A stretch of DNA of 64,000 nt from Mycobacterium yunnanensis (GCF_025823185.1 NZ_JACKVK010000013.1:117389-181388), one strand, 5' to 3'; numbered from the stretch's first letter, positions 6,889 through 15,990 are shown. The notes: generated by a model from the letters alone, not told the origin. Program-made: numbers and translations.

Positions 6889-9207
6889 CTAGCTCTCGCC
6901 GCCCGAGGAGGCACCGGCCTTGGACTCGCTGCCACCGGAGGCAGCCGAGGCACCGGACTTGGCCTCGCTTCCGGCTGCGGATGATCCGCCGCCTTCGCTG
7001 CCACCGGCGTTGGAGCTGGCAGCCTTCGTCGTGGGCTCGGACTTGTTGCCGCCCGTCGTCGGGTCGGCCTTGGTGTCCTTGGTGTTGCCCTTCGTGTCCT
7101 TGGCGTCCGTGGAATCCGTGGCGTCCTTCGACGCCGTGGAATCCTTGGTGTCCTTGGTGTCCTTGGTCTCGGACGACGTGCCGCCAGTGGACTTGGAGGC
7201 GTCGGTCGCGGTGGAATCCGCCGCGGCGGTGCCGGATTCGTCCGGGCCAGCCGTGATGGCGGCGGGCTCGGTCTTGTCCAAGGTGACCAGGTTCGTCCGC
7301 GAGCTGCGGGCGAGGGTCGTGACGTCGGTCGGGCTGTTGTCCACCGCGGCGGTGGACGGTCCCGTGATGATTCCGACGGCGGTGCCGACGGCGTCGTTCA
7401 ACGTGTTGCCGACCTGGCCGACCGTCTGCACCACGGTGTTGCCTGCCCCGCCGACCCCGTTGATGACCTGGTTGCCTGCCTCACCGAAGCCGGCCTGCGC
7501 GATGTTGCCTGCCAGCCCAGCCCCGAGAAGCCCGATGTTGCCGGCGTTCCCGACACCCTGCAGCGAGAGGTTGACCGCCGTGCCCACGGTGGTGATGGCC
7601 GTCTGGATGGCGGCGCCGTAGCTGGCCGGGTTCAACGGATTGGCCAGGATCGACCCCAGTGCGGCGCCCCCGCCGGCGAGTAGCGTGTTGCCGACGGCGC
7701 CGATCGTCTGGATCGCCGTGTTGCCAAGCGCGCCAATGGTTGCCAGGCCGATGAGGCCCAGTCCGCCGATCGTCGCCACGGTGGTGATGCCAGCGCCGCC
7801 GAGCCCGGTGAGGAGCTGGTTGCCCGCGGTGCCGAAGCCCACGATCCCCTGTGTGATCGCCGTACCGGTGCCTTGGAGCAGCACGCCGACGGCCGAGCCG
7901 ATGTCACCCGGTGTAAGGGCTTGCACGGAGACGTCACCCGGCGCCGCCAGCGCTGCGAACTGGACGTCGTTCGCCGCCGGCGCCACGGGCTGCCCGGTGA
8001 TGAGGCCGAACGCGGTCCCCAATGCGGTGCCGAGAGTGCCCACCACGCTGCCGGTGGTGGCGATGATGGTGTTTCCGATTCCACCGGCGCTCGCGACCAG
8101 ACCGTTGCCGATGGTCCCGATGGTGCCGATCGTGGCCGCCCCGGCGTTGCCGAGGGTCGAGACCAGCGTGGTGCCGGCCAGGCCGAGGGTGCCAAGGAAC
8201 GCCCCGCCGGTGGCGCCCAAGCCGGTCACCAGGAGGTTGCCGGTGACGCCCGTGCCGACCAGACCGACGTTGACCGCGGCGCCGACGCCGCTGACCAGCG
8301 TGTTGAGCGCGCTCGCGTAGCTGGCCGGGTTGAGCGGGTTCGACAGGATCGTGCCCAGGGCGCCGAACAACGTGCCCGACAGCGCGTTGCCGACGCCGCC
8401 AATCGTCTGAATCGCCGCGTTGCCAACGTTTCCGACGGTGTTGACGAACGCGTTGCCGGTGGCGCCGAGACCCGCAACGGTCTGCACGCCCGCCGCGCCC
8501 AACCCACCGAGGAGGCCGATGCCCACTCCACCGAACCCGGCGAGCGCCTGCGTCCCCGCGCCGCCGAGACCGCCCACGAGTTGAGTGCCGACCGATCCGA
8601 CGCCCAGGAACGCGTCGTTGATGGCGGTCGCAGCGCCTGCCGCGAGGACGCCGATCGCGGCCAGCACGTCACCGGGGGCCAACGCCGCGAGCGCGGTGAG
8701 AGCGGCACCGCCGGTGAGTTCGTTTCCGATCGCGCCGATGGTCTGGAGCGTGATGTTGCCGACCGCGCCGAGGGTCGCGAGGGCCTGCTGACCGGCTACG
8801 CCCAGGCCGGCGATACCACCGGTGATGGCGGCCCCGCCGCCCGTCAACAGAAGCGCCAGCGCGGCCGGGTAGGCCGCCGGGTTGAGCGGGTTCGACGCGA
8901 TCGCCGCGAGTGCGCCGACCCCCGTGGCGCTCAGTGCGTTGCCAAAGTTTCCGGCCGTCGCGATCACCGTGTTCCCGATGCCGCCGATCCCCGTGATCGC
9001 CGCATTGCCGGCAGCGCCGACCCCGCCGATCAGATCGGTCAGGGCGGAGGCCAGTCCGGTCGGCGTGTACTCCGCGTAGACGGACGAAATCTGCTCGGGC
9101 TTGAGGCTCAAATTCGGTGCAGGCGGGGTGATCGGGCTCAACGCGATGGCGGTTGCTCCCACCAGCGCAATGCCGGCCGAGACGGGTGAACGGAGAGCAA
9201 GTTGCAT
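6889..9207 (-). CDS. Exported glycine-rich repeat protein with low-complexity acidic C-terminus
   Basis: This 772-residue protein begins with a hydrophobic signal-like N-terminus (ALRSPVSAGIALVGATAIAL) followed by a predicted A-P cleavage region. Residues about 50-600 are dozens of short repeats of the form G-(hydrophobic)-G-x-x-G-(N/T)-x-(hydrophobic), such as GIGGIGNTVI, GAVGNITLQTIG and GGAGTQALAG. Longer units recur, anchored by the phrase NPLNPASY. From about residue 660 the chain is a Thr/Lys/Asp/Ser run (KDTKDTKDS) ending in Gly/Ser/Ala. The repeat style recalls PPE-MPTR and related mycobacterial surface proteins, but no PE or PPE domain is present. The start has a GGGGG ribosome-binding site. 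Function is unknown; a cell-envelope or outer-membrane location is an inference. Confidence 0.85.
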   Translation of the reverse strand: MQLALRSPVSAGIALVGATAIALSPITPPAPNLSLKPEQISSVYAEYTPTGLASALTDLIGGVGAAGNAAITGIGGIGNTVIATAGNFGNALSATGVGALAAIASNPLNPAAYPAALALLLTGGGAAITGGIAGLGVAGQQALATLGAVGNITLQTIGAIGNELTGGAALTALAALAPGDVLAAIGVLAAGAATAINDAFLGVGSVGTQLVGGLGGAGTQALAGFGGVGIGLLGGLGAAGVQTVAGLGATGNAFVNTVGNVGNAAIQTIGGVGNALSGTLFGALGTILSNPLNPASYASALNTLVSGVGAAVNVGLVGTGVTGNLLVTGLGATGGAFLGTLGLAGTTLVSTLGNAGAATIGTIGTIGNGLVASAGGIGNTIIATTGSVVGTLGTALGTAFGLITGQPVAPAANDVQFAALAAPGDVSVQALTPGDIGSAVGVLLQGTGTAITQGIVGFGTAGNQLLTGLGGAGITTVATIGGLGLIGLATIGALGNTAIQTIGAVGNTLLAGGGAALGSILANPLNPASYGAAIQTAITTVGTAVNLSLQGVGNAGNIGLLGAGLAGNIAQAGFGEAGNQVINGVGGAGNTVVQTVGQVGNTLNDAVGTAVGIITGPSTAAVDNSPTDVTTLARSSRTNLVTLDKTEPAAITAGPDESGTAAADSTATDASKSTGGTSSETKDTKDTKDSTASKDATDSTDAKDTKGNTKDTKADPTTGGNKSEPTTKAASSNAGGSEGGGSSAAGSEAKSGASAASGGSESKAGASSGGES

Positions 9208-10088
9208 GACAACCCCCTGATTAGGAATGTGGCGCGATCAGCAAAAGTTACAGCACGGAAAAGTGGTTCACCAGACATTTGCAAACAGAACTTTTGCCTG
9301 CTTTCGAGGCCGTCGCCGACGTTTGCTACAAGATCACATTTCGTTGCTTGCCAGAATTGCGTCGCCCGGCTCGAGACTCGCCATTCAATGGCATTGGATC
9401 ACCCCGTGAAGGACCCGACGTCGACCGTCACGATGCGACGTCTGCGCCTGCCGTCACGTCGCCAGACCGATGATGTCGGTGAATCGTCGCAGGCGTAGAA
9501 ACCCATGCCTGTGCGTGCTTCTTTGCTCGCCGACGTCCGGTTTGGCCGCCGGACGGCTGGTCAGCAGCGGCGCGGCGCTCGTCGCGCCGCGAGCCTCGGG
9601 GACGCCTCCGCCACGAACATTGTTCGCTACTCCTGCGTTCGACGGCGTCTCCGAGGATCCGCCGCTCGAGGCAGGACGGCGTGTCGCGCTGCGGCGTGCC
9701 GCCTTCGCTGCGGCGCGTCCGCGGCGCGGCGCACCCCCGGTGGCGGCCAGGCGTCGACGAAAGCGGTTCTCACCGGCGGCGACGATCCCATTGTGCGCCG
9801 TCGTCAGCGCCATTCGACGTCTGTTTGGCAGCGCGCCACACGGGTAGTACGAATTTCCCTCTCGTAGTCCTTCTGGCCGTAACCGGTGTGGTCATGACGC
9901 CCATCGGGTGATTTGCGCGCGACCGAACCGTTATTGGCTTTCCACCGAACTGCATTTTCGCCACCGAATCGTCGACCGCCCGAGGGCAAATTTCTCGACA
10001 CGCGTCAGACGATCGTCGTCGGGAATGCCGAGCCCCGACCCACGCGGCTTCGCGGGGGCCCCGTAGGGACGTTGCCCGATGCCCGACG
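9208..10088. other. 881-bp intergenic region with no supported gene
   Basis: The first 200 bp upstream of the glycine-rich protein are relatively AT-rich (stretches such as GCAAAAGTTACAG) and probably hold its promoter and leader. The middle (about 9540-9760) is very GC-rich and full of self-complementary GCGGCG/CGCCGC blocks. Overlapping open frames exist on both strands there, but they encode Arg/Ala/Pro-rich text with no recognisable domain or ribosome-binding site. The last part contains a hairpin downstream of the universal stress protein gene. A structured RNA or a decayed gene is possible; I see nothing decisive. Confidence 0.5.
10039..10058 (-). terminator. Possible hairpin terminator of the tct-usp operon
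   Basis: CCCACGCG (10039-10046) can pair with CGCGGGGG (10051-10058) across a GCTT loop with one mismatch. It lies about 30 bp beyond the stop of the universal stress gene on the minus strand. No T-tract is present, so this is a weak call. Confidence 0.3.
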
Positions 10089-10478
10089 TCACTCCGAGGG
10101 TTTGACGGCGAGCACCGGCTTTTGGCATTCCAGGATCAGCTGCTGCGAGACACTGCCCAACAGCAGCTTTCCCACCGGATTGCGATGCCTGATTCCGATG
10201 ACCAACAGCTCGGCGTCGGGACGGTCCATGACCGCGAGGAGCTCGTCGACCGGGTCGACGCCGACGGGCTGGGTCAGCTCGTAGGCCAACCCGCTGCGCT
10301 TGAGCCTGTCCTCGACGTCGTGCACCTCCGGCGCCCCGGCGAAGGACGGGTCGACGTACGCGTCGCCCTTGGTCGAGTTGACCACCAGCAGACCCGTCCC
10401 CCGCACCGACGCCTCGGTCATGGCGTGCTCCAGGGCGGCCTGCCCGTACTGGTCCGCGGTGTATCCGACGACGATCAT
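10089..10478 (-). CDS. Universal stress protein (UspA family), last gene of the tct operon
   Basis: This single-domain Usp has 129 residues. It starts MIVVGYTADQYGQAALEHA and has the C-terminal nucleotide-loop region IGIRHRNPVGKLLLGSVSQQ followed by PVLAVKPSE. The first glycine pair of the classical G-x2-G-x9-G-S ATP loop is altered (G-I-R-H), so ATP binding is uncertain. The ATG at 10478 overlaps the tctA stop (ATGA), so the two are probably co-translated. A longer in-frame start exists inside tctA, but its residues are the shadow of tctA. The neighbourhood suggests a Usp dedicated to the carboxylate transporter, by analogy with Usp domains tied to other transporters. Confidence 0.9.
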   Translation of the reverse strand: MIVVGYTADQYGQAALEHAMTEASVRGTGLLVVNSTKGDAYVDPSFAGAPEVHDVEDRLKRSGLAYELTQPVGVDPVDELLAVMDRPDAELLVIGIRHRNPVGKLLLGSVSQQLILECQKPVLAVKPSE

Positions 10479-12019
10479 TTCGACTGCGCCTTCTCTCGTT
10501 GATCCTTGTCGTCCTCGACCAAGAGCAGCGTCTCCTCGCTGCGATGCATCAGCTTGAGCACCAGCGGCGCCAGCAGAAGCAGCACCATGCAGACGTAGAC
10601 GCCGATCGCCACCGGCTCGGTGAACAAGCTGCCCCATTCACCACCGCCGAGCTGCAGGCTCTGCCGCAGTTGACGTTCGATGCGCGGTCCGAGGATGACG
10701 CCGATGATCAAGGGCAGCACCGGCAGGCCGAAACGCCGCATCATCAGCCCGAGCAGACCGAAGACCAGCAGCAGCACCAGGTCGAGCGGCTGGATGTTGA
10801 CGGCGAAGGCACCGAGTGTCGCGAAGAACAGGATGCCCGCGTAGAGGTATGGCCGCGGGGTGCGCAACAGCTTGGCCCACACCGGCGCCAGCGGCAGGTT
10901 GAGCACCAGCAGCAGGAAGTTGCCGATGAACAAGCTCGCGATCAACGTCCAGATCAGCAGCGGCTCCTTGTCGAACAAGGTTGGGCCGGGCTGGATCCCG
11001 TAGGACACGAACGCCGTCAGCATGACCGCGGCCGTGGCGTTGGTCGGCAAGCCCAGCGAGAGCATCGGCACCAGAGTGCCTGCCGCCGAGGCGTTGTTGG
11101 CCGCCTCCGGACCGGCCACGCCCTCGATGGCGCCCTTGCCGAACTCCTCGGGGTGCTTGGAGAGCTTCTTCTCGGTGATGTAGGACAGGAACGTCGGCAG
11201 CTCGGCACCGCCGGCGGGCAGCGCGCCGAACGGGAAACCGAAGGCCGTGCCGCGCAGCCACGGCTTCCACGACCGCTTCCAGTCGCTCTTGCCCATCCAC
11301 GGCCGTCCGACGGGAATGACCTCCGCGGGCTTCTGCCGCAGATGCGCGGCGACCCAGAGCGCCTCGCCGAGGGCGAAGATCGCCACCGCGATGACCACGA
11401 TGTCGATGCCGTCGGAGAGCTGCGGCAGGCCGAACGTCGCCCGGGCCTGACCGGTCAGCGAGTCGATGCCCACCAGCCCGATCGCCAACCCGAGGAACAG
11501 CGAGATGCCGCCGCGCAGCTTCGACGAGCCCAGCACCGCCGTCACCGCGACCAAGGCGAACAACATGATGGCCAGATACGACGGTGCGCCGAGGGTGACG
11601 GCGAACCGCGAGATCATCGGAGCGAAGAGCGCCAGCAGGAGCGTGCCGATGGTGCCTGCGACGAACGACCCGATGGCGGCCGTCGCCAAGGCCTGCGCGG
11701 CTCGGCCCGCCTTGGCCATCTTGTTGCCCTCGATCGCGGTGATCACCGAGGACGACTCGCCGGGAGTGTTGAGCAGGATCGAGGTCGTCGACCCGCCGTA
11801 CATGCCGCCGTAGAAGATGCCGGCGAACATGATGAACGCCGCACTGGGGCTGACGTTGTAGGTGATGGGCAGCAGCAGGGCCACCGTCATCGCCGGGCCG
11901 ATGCCGGGCAGTACCCCGACGGCCGTTCCCAGCAGCACGCCGATGCAGGCGTACAGCAGGTTCATCGGGGTGGCCGCTTGCTCGAACCCCTGCAGCAGCC
12001 AGTCCAAGTTCGCCAACAT
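10475..12019 (-). CDS. tctA: Tripartite tricarboxylate transporter, large membrane subunit TctA
   Basis: This 514-residue protein has about 11-12 membrane helices and the conserved TctA signatures GVLPGIGPAMTVALLLP near the N-terminus and GGMYGGSTTSILLNTPGES. In the family, TctA forms the secondary transport channel, driven by an ion gradient. With TctB and the lipoprotein TctC it imports citrate or related carboxylates. It overlaps tctB by 1 nt (TGATG) and usp by 4 nt, so the four genes form one operon. The substrate cannot be read from the sequence. Confidence 0.95.
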   Translation of the reverse strand: MLANLDWLLQGFEQAATPMNLLYACIGVLLGTAVGVLPGIGPAMTVALLLPITYNVSPSAAFIMFAGIFYGGMYGGSTTSILLNTPGESSSVITAIEGNKMAKAGRAAQALATAAIGSFVAGTIGTLLLALFAPMISRFAVTLGAPSYLAIMLFALVAVTAVLGSSKLRGGISLFLGLAIGLVGIDSLTGQARATFGLPQLSDGIDIVVIAVAIFALGEALWVAAHLRQKPAEVIPVGRPWMGKSDWKRSWKPWLRGTAFGFPFGALPAGGAELPTFLSYITEKKLSKHPEEFGKGAIEGVAGPEAANNASAAGTLVPMLSLGLPTNATAAVMLTAFVSYGIQPGPTLFDKEPLLIWTLIASLFIGNFLLLVLNLPLAPVWAKLLRTPRPYLYAGILFFATLGAFAVNIQPLDLVLLLVFGLLGLMMRRFGLPVLPLIIGVILGPRIERQLRQSLQLGGGEWGSLFTEPVAIGVYVCMVLLLLAPLVLKLMHRSEETLLLVEDDKDQREKAQSK

Positions 12020-12564
12020 CAGAGGATCCCATCCAAAATGCCTGCGGGCAGCGGGATTCCGAGCCCTGAGTAGAACGCGTAGAAGCTGACGACGCCGAGC
12101 ACGGCGCCGATGACGAGGTTTCGCACGTAGTGCTTGCTGCCGAGGACCGTGGCCGACGCGGCGAACATCAGCGCGCTGGTGATGGTCCAGCCCAGCGGGA
12201 GGACGAGCAGGATCGTGGCCACGAAGATGGCCACCAGCAGGCCGACGGTGCGCCAGTCACTTGGCCGATCGGGGTCGATGTCCTCCCCCGCGTCGGCCTC
12301 GCCGCGGGATCCGCGGGGAATCGCGATGGCAAGGATGACCGCCAACAGCACCAGACCGGCCCCGACGACCATCGGGAAGAGCCGCGGCCCCACGGGGTCG
12401 ACCTTCGCGAAGCCGCCGGGCAGGTTCAGCGCGTCGTAGAAGAGGAAGGCGCCGACGGCCACCAGCACCGCGCACACCAGGTACTGCGCCCGGTCGACGG
12501 TCGGTGCCACAGGCTCGGTGATCGGCTCGGATCCCTGGGTGGGTTCGTCGGTCGGCGCGGTCAT
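12019..12564 (-). CDS. tctB: Tripartite tricarboxylate transporter, small membrane subunit TctB
   Basis: This 181-residue protein has a hydrophilic N-terminus of about 25 residues and four predicted helices in two pairs (around residues 27-48, 63-82, 108-130 and 150-172). The conserved phrase GPRLFPMVVGAGLVLLAV is typical of TctB. It is the small membrane partner of TctA. The start overlaps the tctC stop (ATGA) and its stop overlaps the tctA start, which supports tight stoichiometric translation. Confidence 0.92.
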   Translation of the reverse strand: MTAPTDEPTQGSEPITEPVAPTVDRAQYLVCAVLVAVGAFLFYDALNLPGGFAKVDPVGPRLFPMVVGAGLVLLAVILAIAIPRGSRGEADAGEDIDPDRPSDWRTVGLLVAIFVATILLVLPLGWTITSALMFAASATVLGSKHYVRNLVIGAVLGVVSFYAFYSGLGIPLPAGILDGIL

Positions 12565-13559
12565 ACCAGCCCCAGCTCGGTCAGCGTCGTGGAGACGCGT
12601 TGGTCCTGATCCTTGAGGAACTGTTCGAACGGCGCGCCGGTCATGAACGCGTCAGTCCAGCCGTTCTTCACCAGGGCCTCCTTCCAAGCGTCGGTGGCGT
12701 GCATGTCTTCGAGCGACTTCACCAGCACCTGCTTGGACTCCTCGGAGATGTCCGGTGGTGCCAGGACGCCGCGCCAGTTGGTGAAGGTGAGGTCGATACC
12801 GGCTTCCTTCAGCGTCGGAGCGTCGACTCCCTCGACGCGCTTCTCCCCCGACACCGCCAGGACGCGAACCTGACCCGCCTCGATCTGGTCGACGTATTCA
12901 CCGAGACCCGAGGTGCCCGCGGCGATCTTGCCGCCGAGCAGAGCGGTCAGCAGGTCGCCGCCGCCGTCGTAGGAGACGTAGTTGACCTTCGTGGGATCGA
13001 CTCCCGCGGCGCGGGCAGTCTCCATCGGGAAGAGGTGGTCGGGTCCGCCCGGGGAGGAGCCGCCGCCGACGGTGACCTTCGCCGGATCGGCCTTCCACGC
13101 GGTGACGAAGTCGTTGACCGTCCGGAACGGCGAGTTGGCGGGCACGAGGATGCCCTCTTGCTCCTCGATCATCTTGGCCAGGGGGGTCGCGTTGGTGACC
13201 AGCGCGTTGGACCCGTTGGTGTAGACCGCGCCGACGACGCCGAGGCCCATCATCATCATGAGGTCGCCGTTGCCCTTCTCGTTCATGAGCCGGGCCATGG
13301 CCACAGTGCCGCCGGCACCGATGACGTTGAACACCTCGACGCGACCGGTGATGTCGTCGTCCTCCATGACCTTCACCGCGGTGCGCGCGGTCAGGTCGTA
13401 CCCGCCGCCGGGGCTGTTGGGCACCATCATCCGCAGCCGGTGCAGGCCGGAGTCGTCATTGCCACGCGTCACCCCGCAGCCGGTCGCGAACGCAGCGGCG
13501 AGCGCGAGGCTGATCAGGAACGCCAGGGTGCGCGTGGTTCTGGGTGGTCGTGCTCTCAT
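12561..13559 (-). CDS. tctC: Tripartite tricarboxylate transporter, substrate-binding lipoprotein TctC
   Basis: This 332-residue protein has a basic N-terminus, a hydrophobic stretch and a lipobox (AAAFATGC), so it is exported and lipid-anchored. The mature part is a Bug/TctC-type solute receptor: MMVPNSPGGGYDLTAR at its start, then VEVFNVIGAGGTVAMARL, and GGGSSPGGPDHLF midway. Periplasmic TctC captures the carboxylate and delivers it to TctAB. The ATG at 13559 (MRARPPRTTRTLAFL) is chosen because it begins a normal lipoprotein signal; an upstream GTG at 13664 would overlap the divergent kinase start. It is first in the operon and is divergent from the two-component system. Confidence 0.93.
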   Translation of the reverse strand: MRARPPRTTRTLAFLISLALAAAFATGCGVTRGNDDSGLHRLRMMVPNSPGGGYDLTARTAVKVMEDDDITGRVEVFNVIGAGGTVAMARLMNEKGNGDLMMMMGLGVVGAVYTNGSNALVTNATPLAKMIEEQEGILVPANSPFRTVNDFVTAWKADPAKVTVGGGSSPGGPDHLFPMETARAAGVDPTKVNYVSYDGGGDLLTALLGGKIAAGTSGLGEYVDQIEAGQVRVLAVSGEKRVEGVDAPTLKEAGIDLTFTNWRGVLAPPDISEESKQVLVKSLEDMHATDAWKEALVKNGWTDAFMTGAPFEQFLKDQDQRVSTTLTELGLV

Positions 13560-13645
13560 AGGGTCGTCCCAATTCGCTTGAGTGTGATGCTGAGCAATAC
13601 TGGACCGCGAGGTGACACAGGTCACTCTTACGAACGCAAAGGAAG

Positions 13646-15313
13646 TTGTGGTCGTTGCGATCACCCGAGGAATGGACGCGTCGGGCGTGGCCGGTGCGCG
13701 GCGGCGGGGCCACCCGTGGCACCCGTAGCCTCGCCGGCCAGTTCCTCGTCTTCCAGCTCGTCGTGATCGCCATCGTCCTGGTCGCCGTCGCCGCGGTGTC
13801 GGTCACCCAGTCCACCGACGAGTTCCGAGACGTCCGCGGCCAGCGGATGATCGCCGTCGCGGAGAACCTGGCGTCGACGCCGATCGTCCGCGAGCGGTTC
13901 GCCGACCCGTTCGCCGCGCAGATCCTGGCCCCCGACGTCGATCGGGCCGTGGCGCTCTCGGGCGCCGAGCTCGCCGAGATCGTCGACCCCACGGGCACCG
14001 TCCGCGTCTCGACCGACCCGTCGCGCGTCGGACGGCGCCTGGACCTCTCCGGCAGCGGCGCCGCCCACGGCCGGGCCTGGTTCGGCGACCTCGACGTCGA
14101 CGGCGTGCACAGCCTGGCCGGCCAAGTCCCGATCAACGACGTCGACGGTGTGGTGCTGGCCGTGGTGTCGGTCTCCGAGCGCTACCCCTCGGCATGGCGA
14201 CTCCTCGGCGGCGCCGGCGAGCGGCTGCTGGTCTACCTCGGGCTCGGTGCGGCATTGGGCGCGATGGCGTCGTGGCTGTTGTCGCGCCGCATCAAGCGGC
14301 AGACCCGAGGCTTGGAGATCGCCGAGATCGCCGGCCTGGCCGAGCATCGAGAAGCGTTGCTGCACAGCATCAGAGAGGGCGTGGTCGCCGTCGACGACGA
14401 CGGGGTCGTCACGGTGCTCAACGACAGCGCGCAGGCGCTGCTGGACCTCACCGACGACGCCGTGGGACGCCGGGTCGACGAGATCGACCTCGACCCGGCC
14501 GTCGCCGAGTTCCTCCTGGCCGGAGGGGACGGGCGGGCCGCCCAATCCGACGTCGTCATCGTGACCCGCACCCGGGTGCTGGCGCTCAACCGGCGCTCGG
14601 CGACCAGCCAGGGCAGGCGGATCGGCACGGTCACCACCATGCGCGACAGCACCGAGTTGGCGTCCATGCAGGGTCAGTTGTCCTCGCACAAGAGCGTGAC
14701 CGACACCCTGCGCGCCCAGACCCACGAATTCGCCAATCAGTTGCACACCATCTCGGGGCTGGTCCAGCTCGGCGAATACGATTCCGTGCACGACTTCGTC
14801 GGGGCGCTGACCCGCCGGCGCGCCGAGATCAGCGACACCGTCACCCAGTTGGTCGCCGACCCAGCCGTCGCCGCGCTGCTGATCGCCAAGACCTCCCTGG
14901 CCGCCGAGAGCGGCGTCGCGCTTGTCATCGATCCCGACTCCCATCTCTCGGCACTCGATCCCGCGCTCTCGACCGACGTCATCACCCTGCTGGGTAACCT
15001 GATCGACAACGCCGTCGACGTCTCCGAGGGGTCCGACGCCGGGCGGGTGACCGTCCGCCTCGACGACGCCGAAGGGATGACCGTGTCCGTCACCGACTCG
15101 GGACCCGGTGTGCCCGCACATCTTCGGGAGGAGATCTTCGCCAGGGGCGTCACCTCCAAACCAGAGGTGCCCGGGGGACGTGGAATCGGTCTGGCTCTGG
15201 TCCGCCTGGTCAGCGCCCAACTCGGCGGCACGGTCGAGGTCACCGACGCGCCCGGGGGCGGGGCGTGCTTCTCGGTCAGCCTTCCACCGGCCCGGTTGGC
15301 CCAGCATGCGTGA
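13646..15313 (+). CDS. CitA/DcuS-type sensor histidine kinase
   Basis: This 555-residue membrane kinase contains TM1 (about residues 30-50, FLVFQLVVIAIVLVAVAAV), an extracytoplasmic sensor of about 140 residues, TM2 (about 192-212), a PAS-like region (VVAVDDDGVVTVLNDSAQAL) and a kinase core. The phospho-accepting His360 lies in THEFANQLHTISGLVQL, the Spo0B-type helix of the CitA/DcuS family. ATP-binding boxes are NLIDNAVDVSE, DSGPGVP and GGRGIGLALV. The family senses di- and tricarboxylates. It is divergent from tctCBA by 86 bp and overlaps the response regulator by 8 nt, so it probably controls that transporter. The start is uncertain: TTG at 13646 lies only 3 nt after an AAAGGA, and a second TTG lies at 13655. 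Confidence 0.9.
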   Translation: MWSLRSPEEWTRRAWPVRGGGATRGTRSLAGQFLVFQLVVIAIVLVAVAAVSVTQSTDEFRDVRGQRMIAVAENLASTPIVRERFADPFAAQILAPDVDRAVALSGAELAEIVDPTGTVRVSTDPSRVGRRLDLSGSGAAHGRAWFGDLDVDGVHSLAGQVPINDVDGVVLAVVSVSERYPSAWRLLGGAGERLLVYLGLGAALGAMASWLLSRRIKRQTRGLEIAEIAGLAEHREALLHSIREGVVAVDDDGVVTVLNDSAQALLDLTDDAVGRRVDEIDLDPAVAEFLLAGGDGRAAQSDVVIVTRTRVLALNRRSATSQGRRIGTVTTMRDSTELASMQGQLSSHKSVTDTLRAQTHEFANQLHTISGLVQLGEYDSVHDFVGALTRRRAEISDTVTQLVADPAVAALLIAKTSLAAESGVALVIDPDSHLSALDPALSTDVITLLGNLIDNAVDVSEGSDAGRVTVRLDDAEGMTVSVTDSGPGVPAHLREEIFARGVTSKPEVPGGRGIGLALVRLVSAQLGGTVEVTDAPGGGACFSVSLPPARLAQHA

Positions 15314-15986
15314 GGTCCTCGTCGTCGACGACGACTTCATGGTCGCCGAGATCCACCGCAAGTTCGTCGACCGCGTCGACGGGTTCACCACGGTCGGCGC
15401 TGCCCGCACCGGCTCGGAGGCCCTGGAGATGGCGGCCGCGCTACACCCCGACCTCATCCTGCTCGACGTGTACCTGCCCGACATGACGGGACTGGAGGTC
15501 CTCAAACGACTGCGCGCGGCCGGCGACCCCGTCGGCGTCATTATGATCACCGCGGCCCGTGAACTGGACACCGTCGGCGGGGCGCTCGACGGCGGCGCGG
15601 CCGACTACCTGATCAAACCGTTCGAGTTCCCCCAGCTGCGAGCCAAGTTGGAGGCCTTCGCCGCGCGCGCCGAGGCGCTGTCGTCGGCCGCCGGGGCCGA
15701 CCAGTCCCTGATCGACTCCCTCTTCGGCCGCCAGGGCGGCGCGACGGCCGTCGCCGACGACGCGTTGCCCAAGGGTCTCGGCGCGGTCACCGGGCAGCTG
15801 GTGCTCGACGCCGTGCGGGCCGCCGGCGAGGTGTCCTCGGCGGAATGCGCTGAGCTGGTGGGTATTTCGAGAGTCAGCGCGCGCCGCTACCTCGAGCACT
15901 TCCTCGGCGTCGGCGCCGTCGAGCTGCGCCTGCAGTACGGGGCGGGCAGGCCCGAGCGCCGCTATCGGGCGAACCACGCAGAATAG
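15306..15986 (+). CDS. Response regulator of the CitB/DcuR type
   Basis: This 226-residue protein has a receiver domain with acidic residues D8-D10, phospho-acceptor D54 (LILLDVYLPDMTG), the conserved Thr (MITAARE) and Lys (YLIKPFEFPQ). The C-terminal half holds a winged helix-turn-helix (VSSAECAELVGISRVSARRYLEHF) as in CitB/DpiA/DcuR regulators. It begins inside the last codons of the kinase gene (8-nt overlap) and the pair face the tctCBA-usp operon, whose promoter is the most likely target. It may also control the following peptidase gene, 4 bp downstream. Confidence 0.93.
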   Translation: MREVLVVDDDFMVAEIHRKFVDRVDGFTTVGAARTGSEALEMAAALHPDLILLDVYLPDMTGLEVLKRLRAAGDPVGVIMITAARELDTVGGALDGGAADYLIKPFEFPQLRAKLEAFAARAEALSSAAGADQSLIDSLFGRQGGATAVADDALPKGLGAVTGQLVLDAVRAAGEVSSAECAELVGISRVSARRYLEHFLGVGAVELRLQYGAGRPERRYRANHAE

Positions 15987-15990
15987 GACC

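Noticed and set aside
6889..9207. CRISPR array or non-coding satellite suggested by the regular repeats
   Set aside because: The repetition is at amino-acid level in one intact frame with degenerate codons and no constant spacer length.
9454..9867. Overlapping open frames on both strands between the repeat protein and usp (about 120 codons each)
   Set aside because: The text is Arg/Ala/Pro-rich, with no domain and no ribosome-binding site. The frames arise from GC-rich palindromic DNA in which stop codons are rare.
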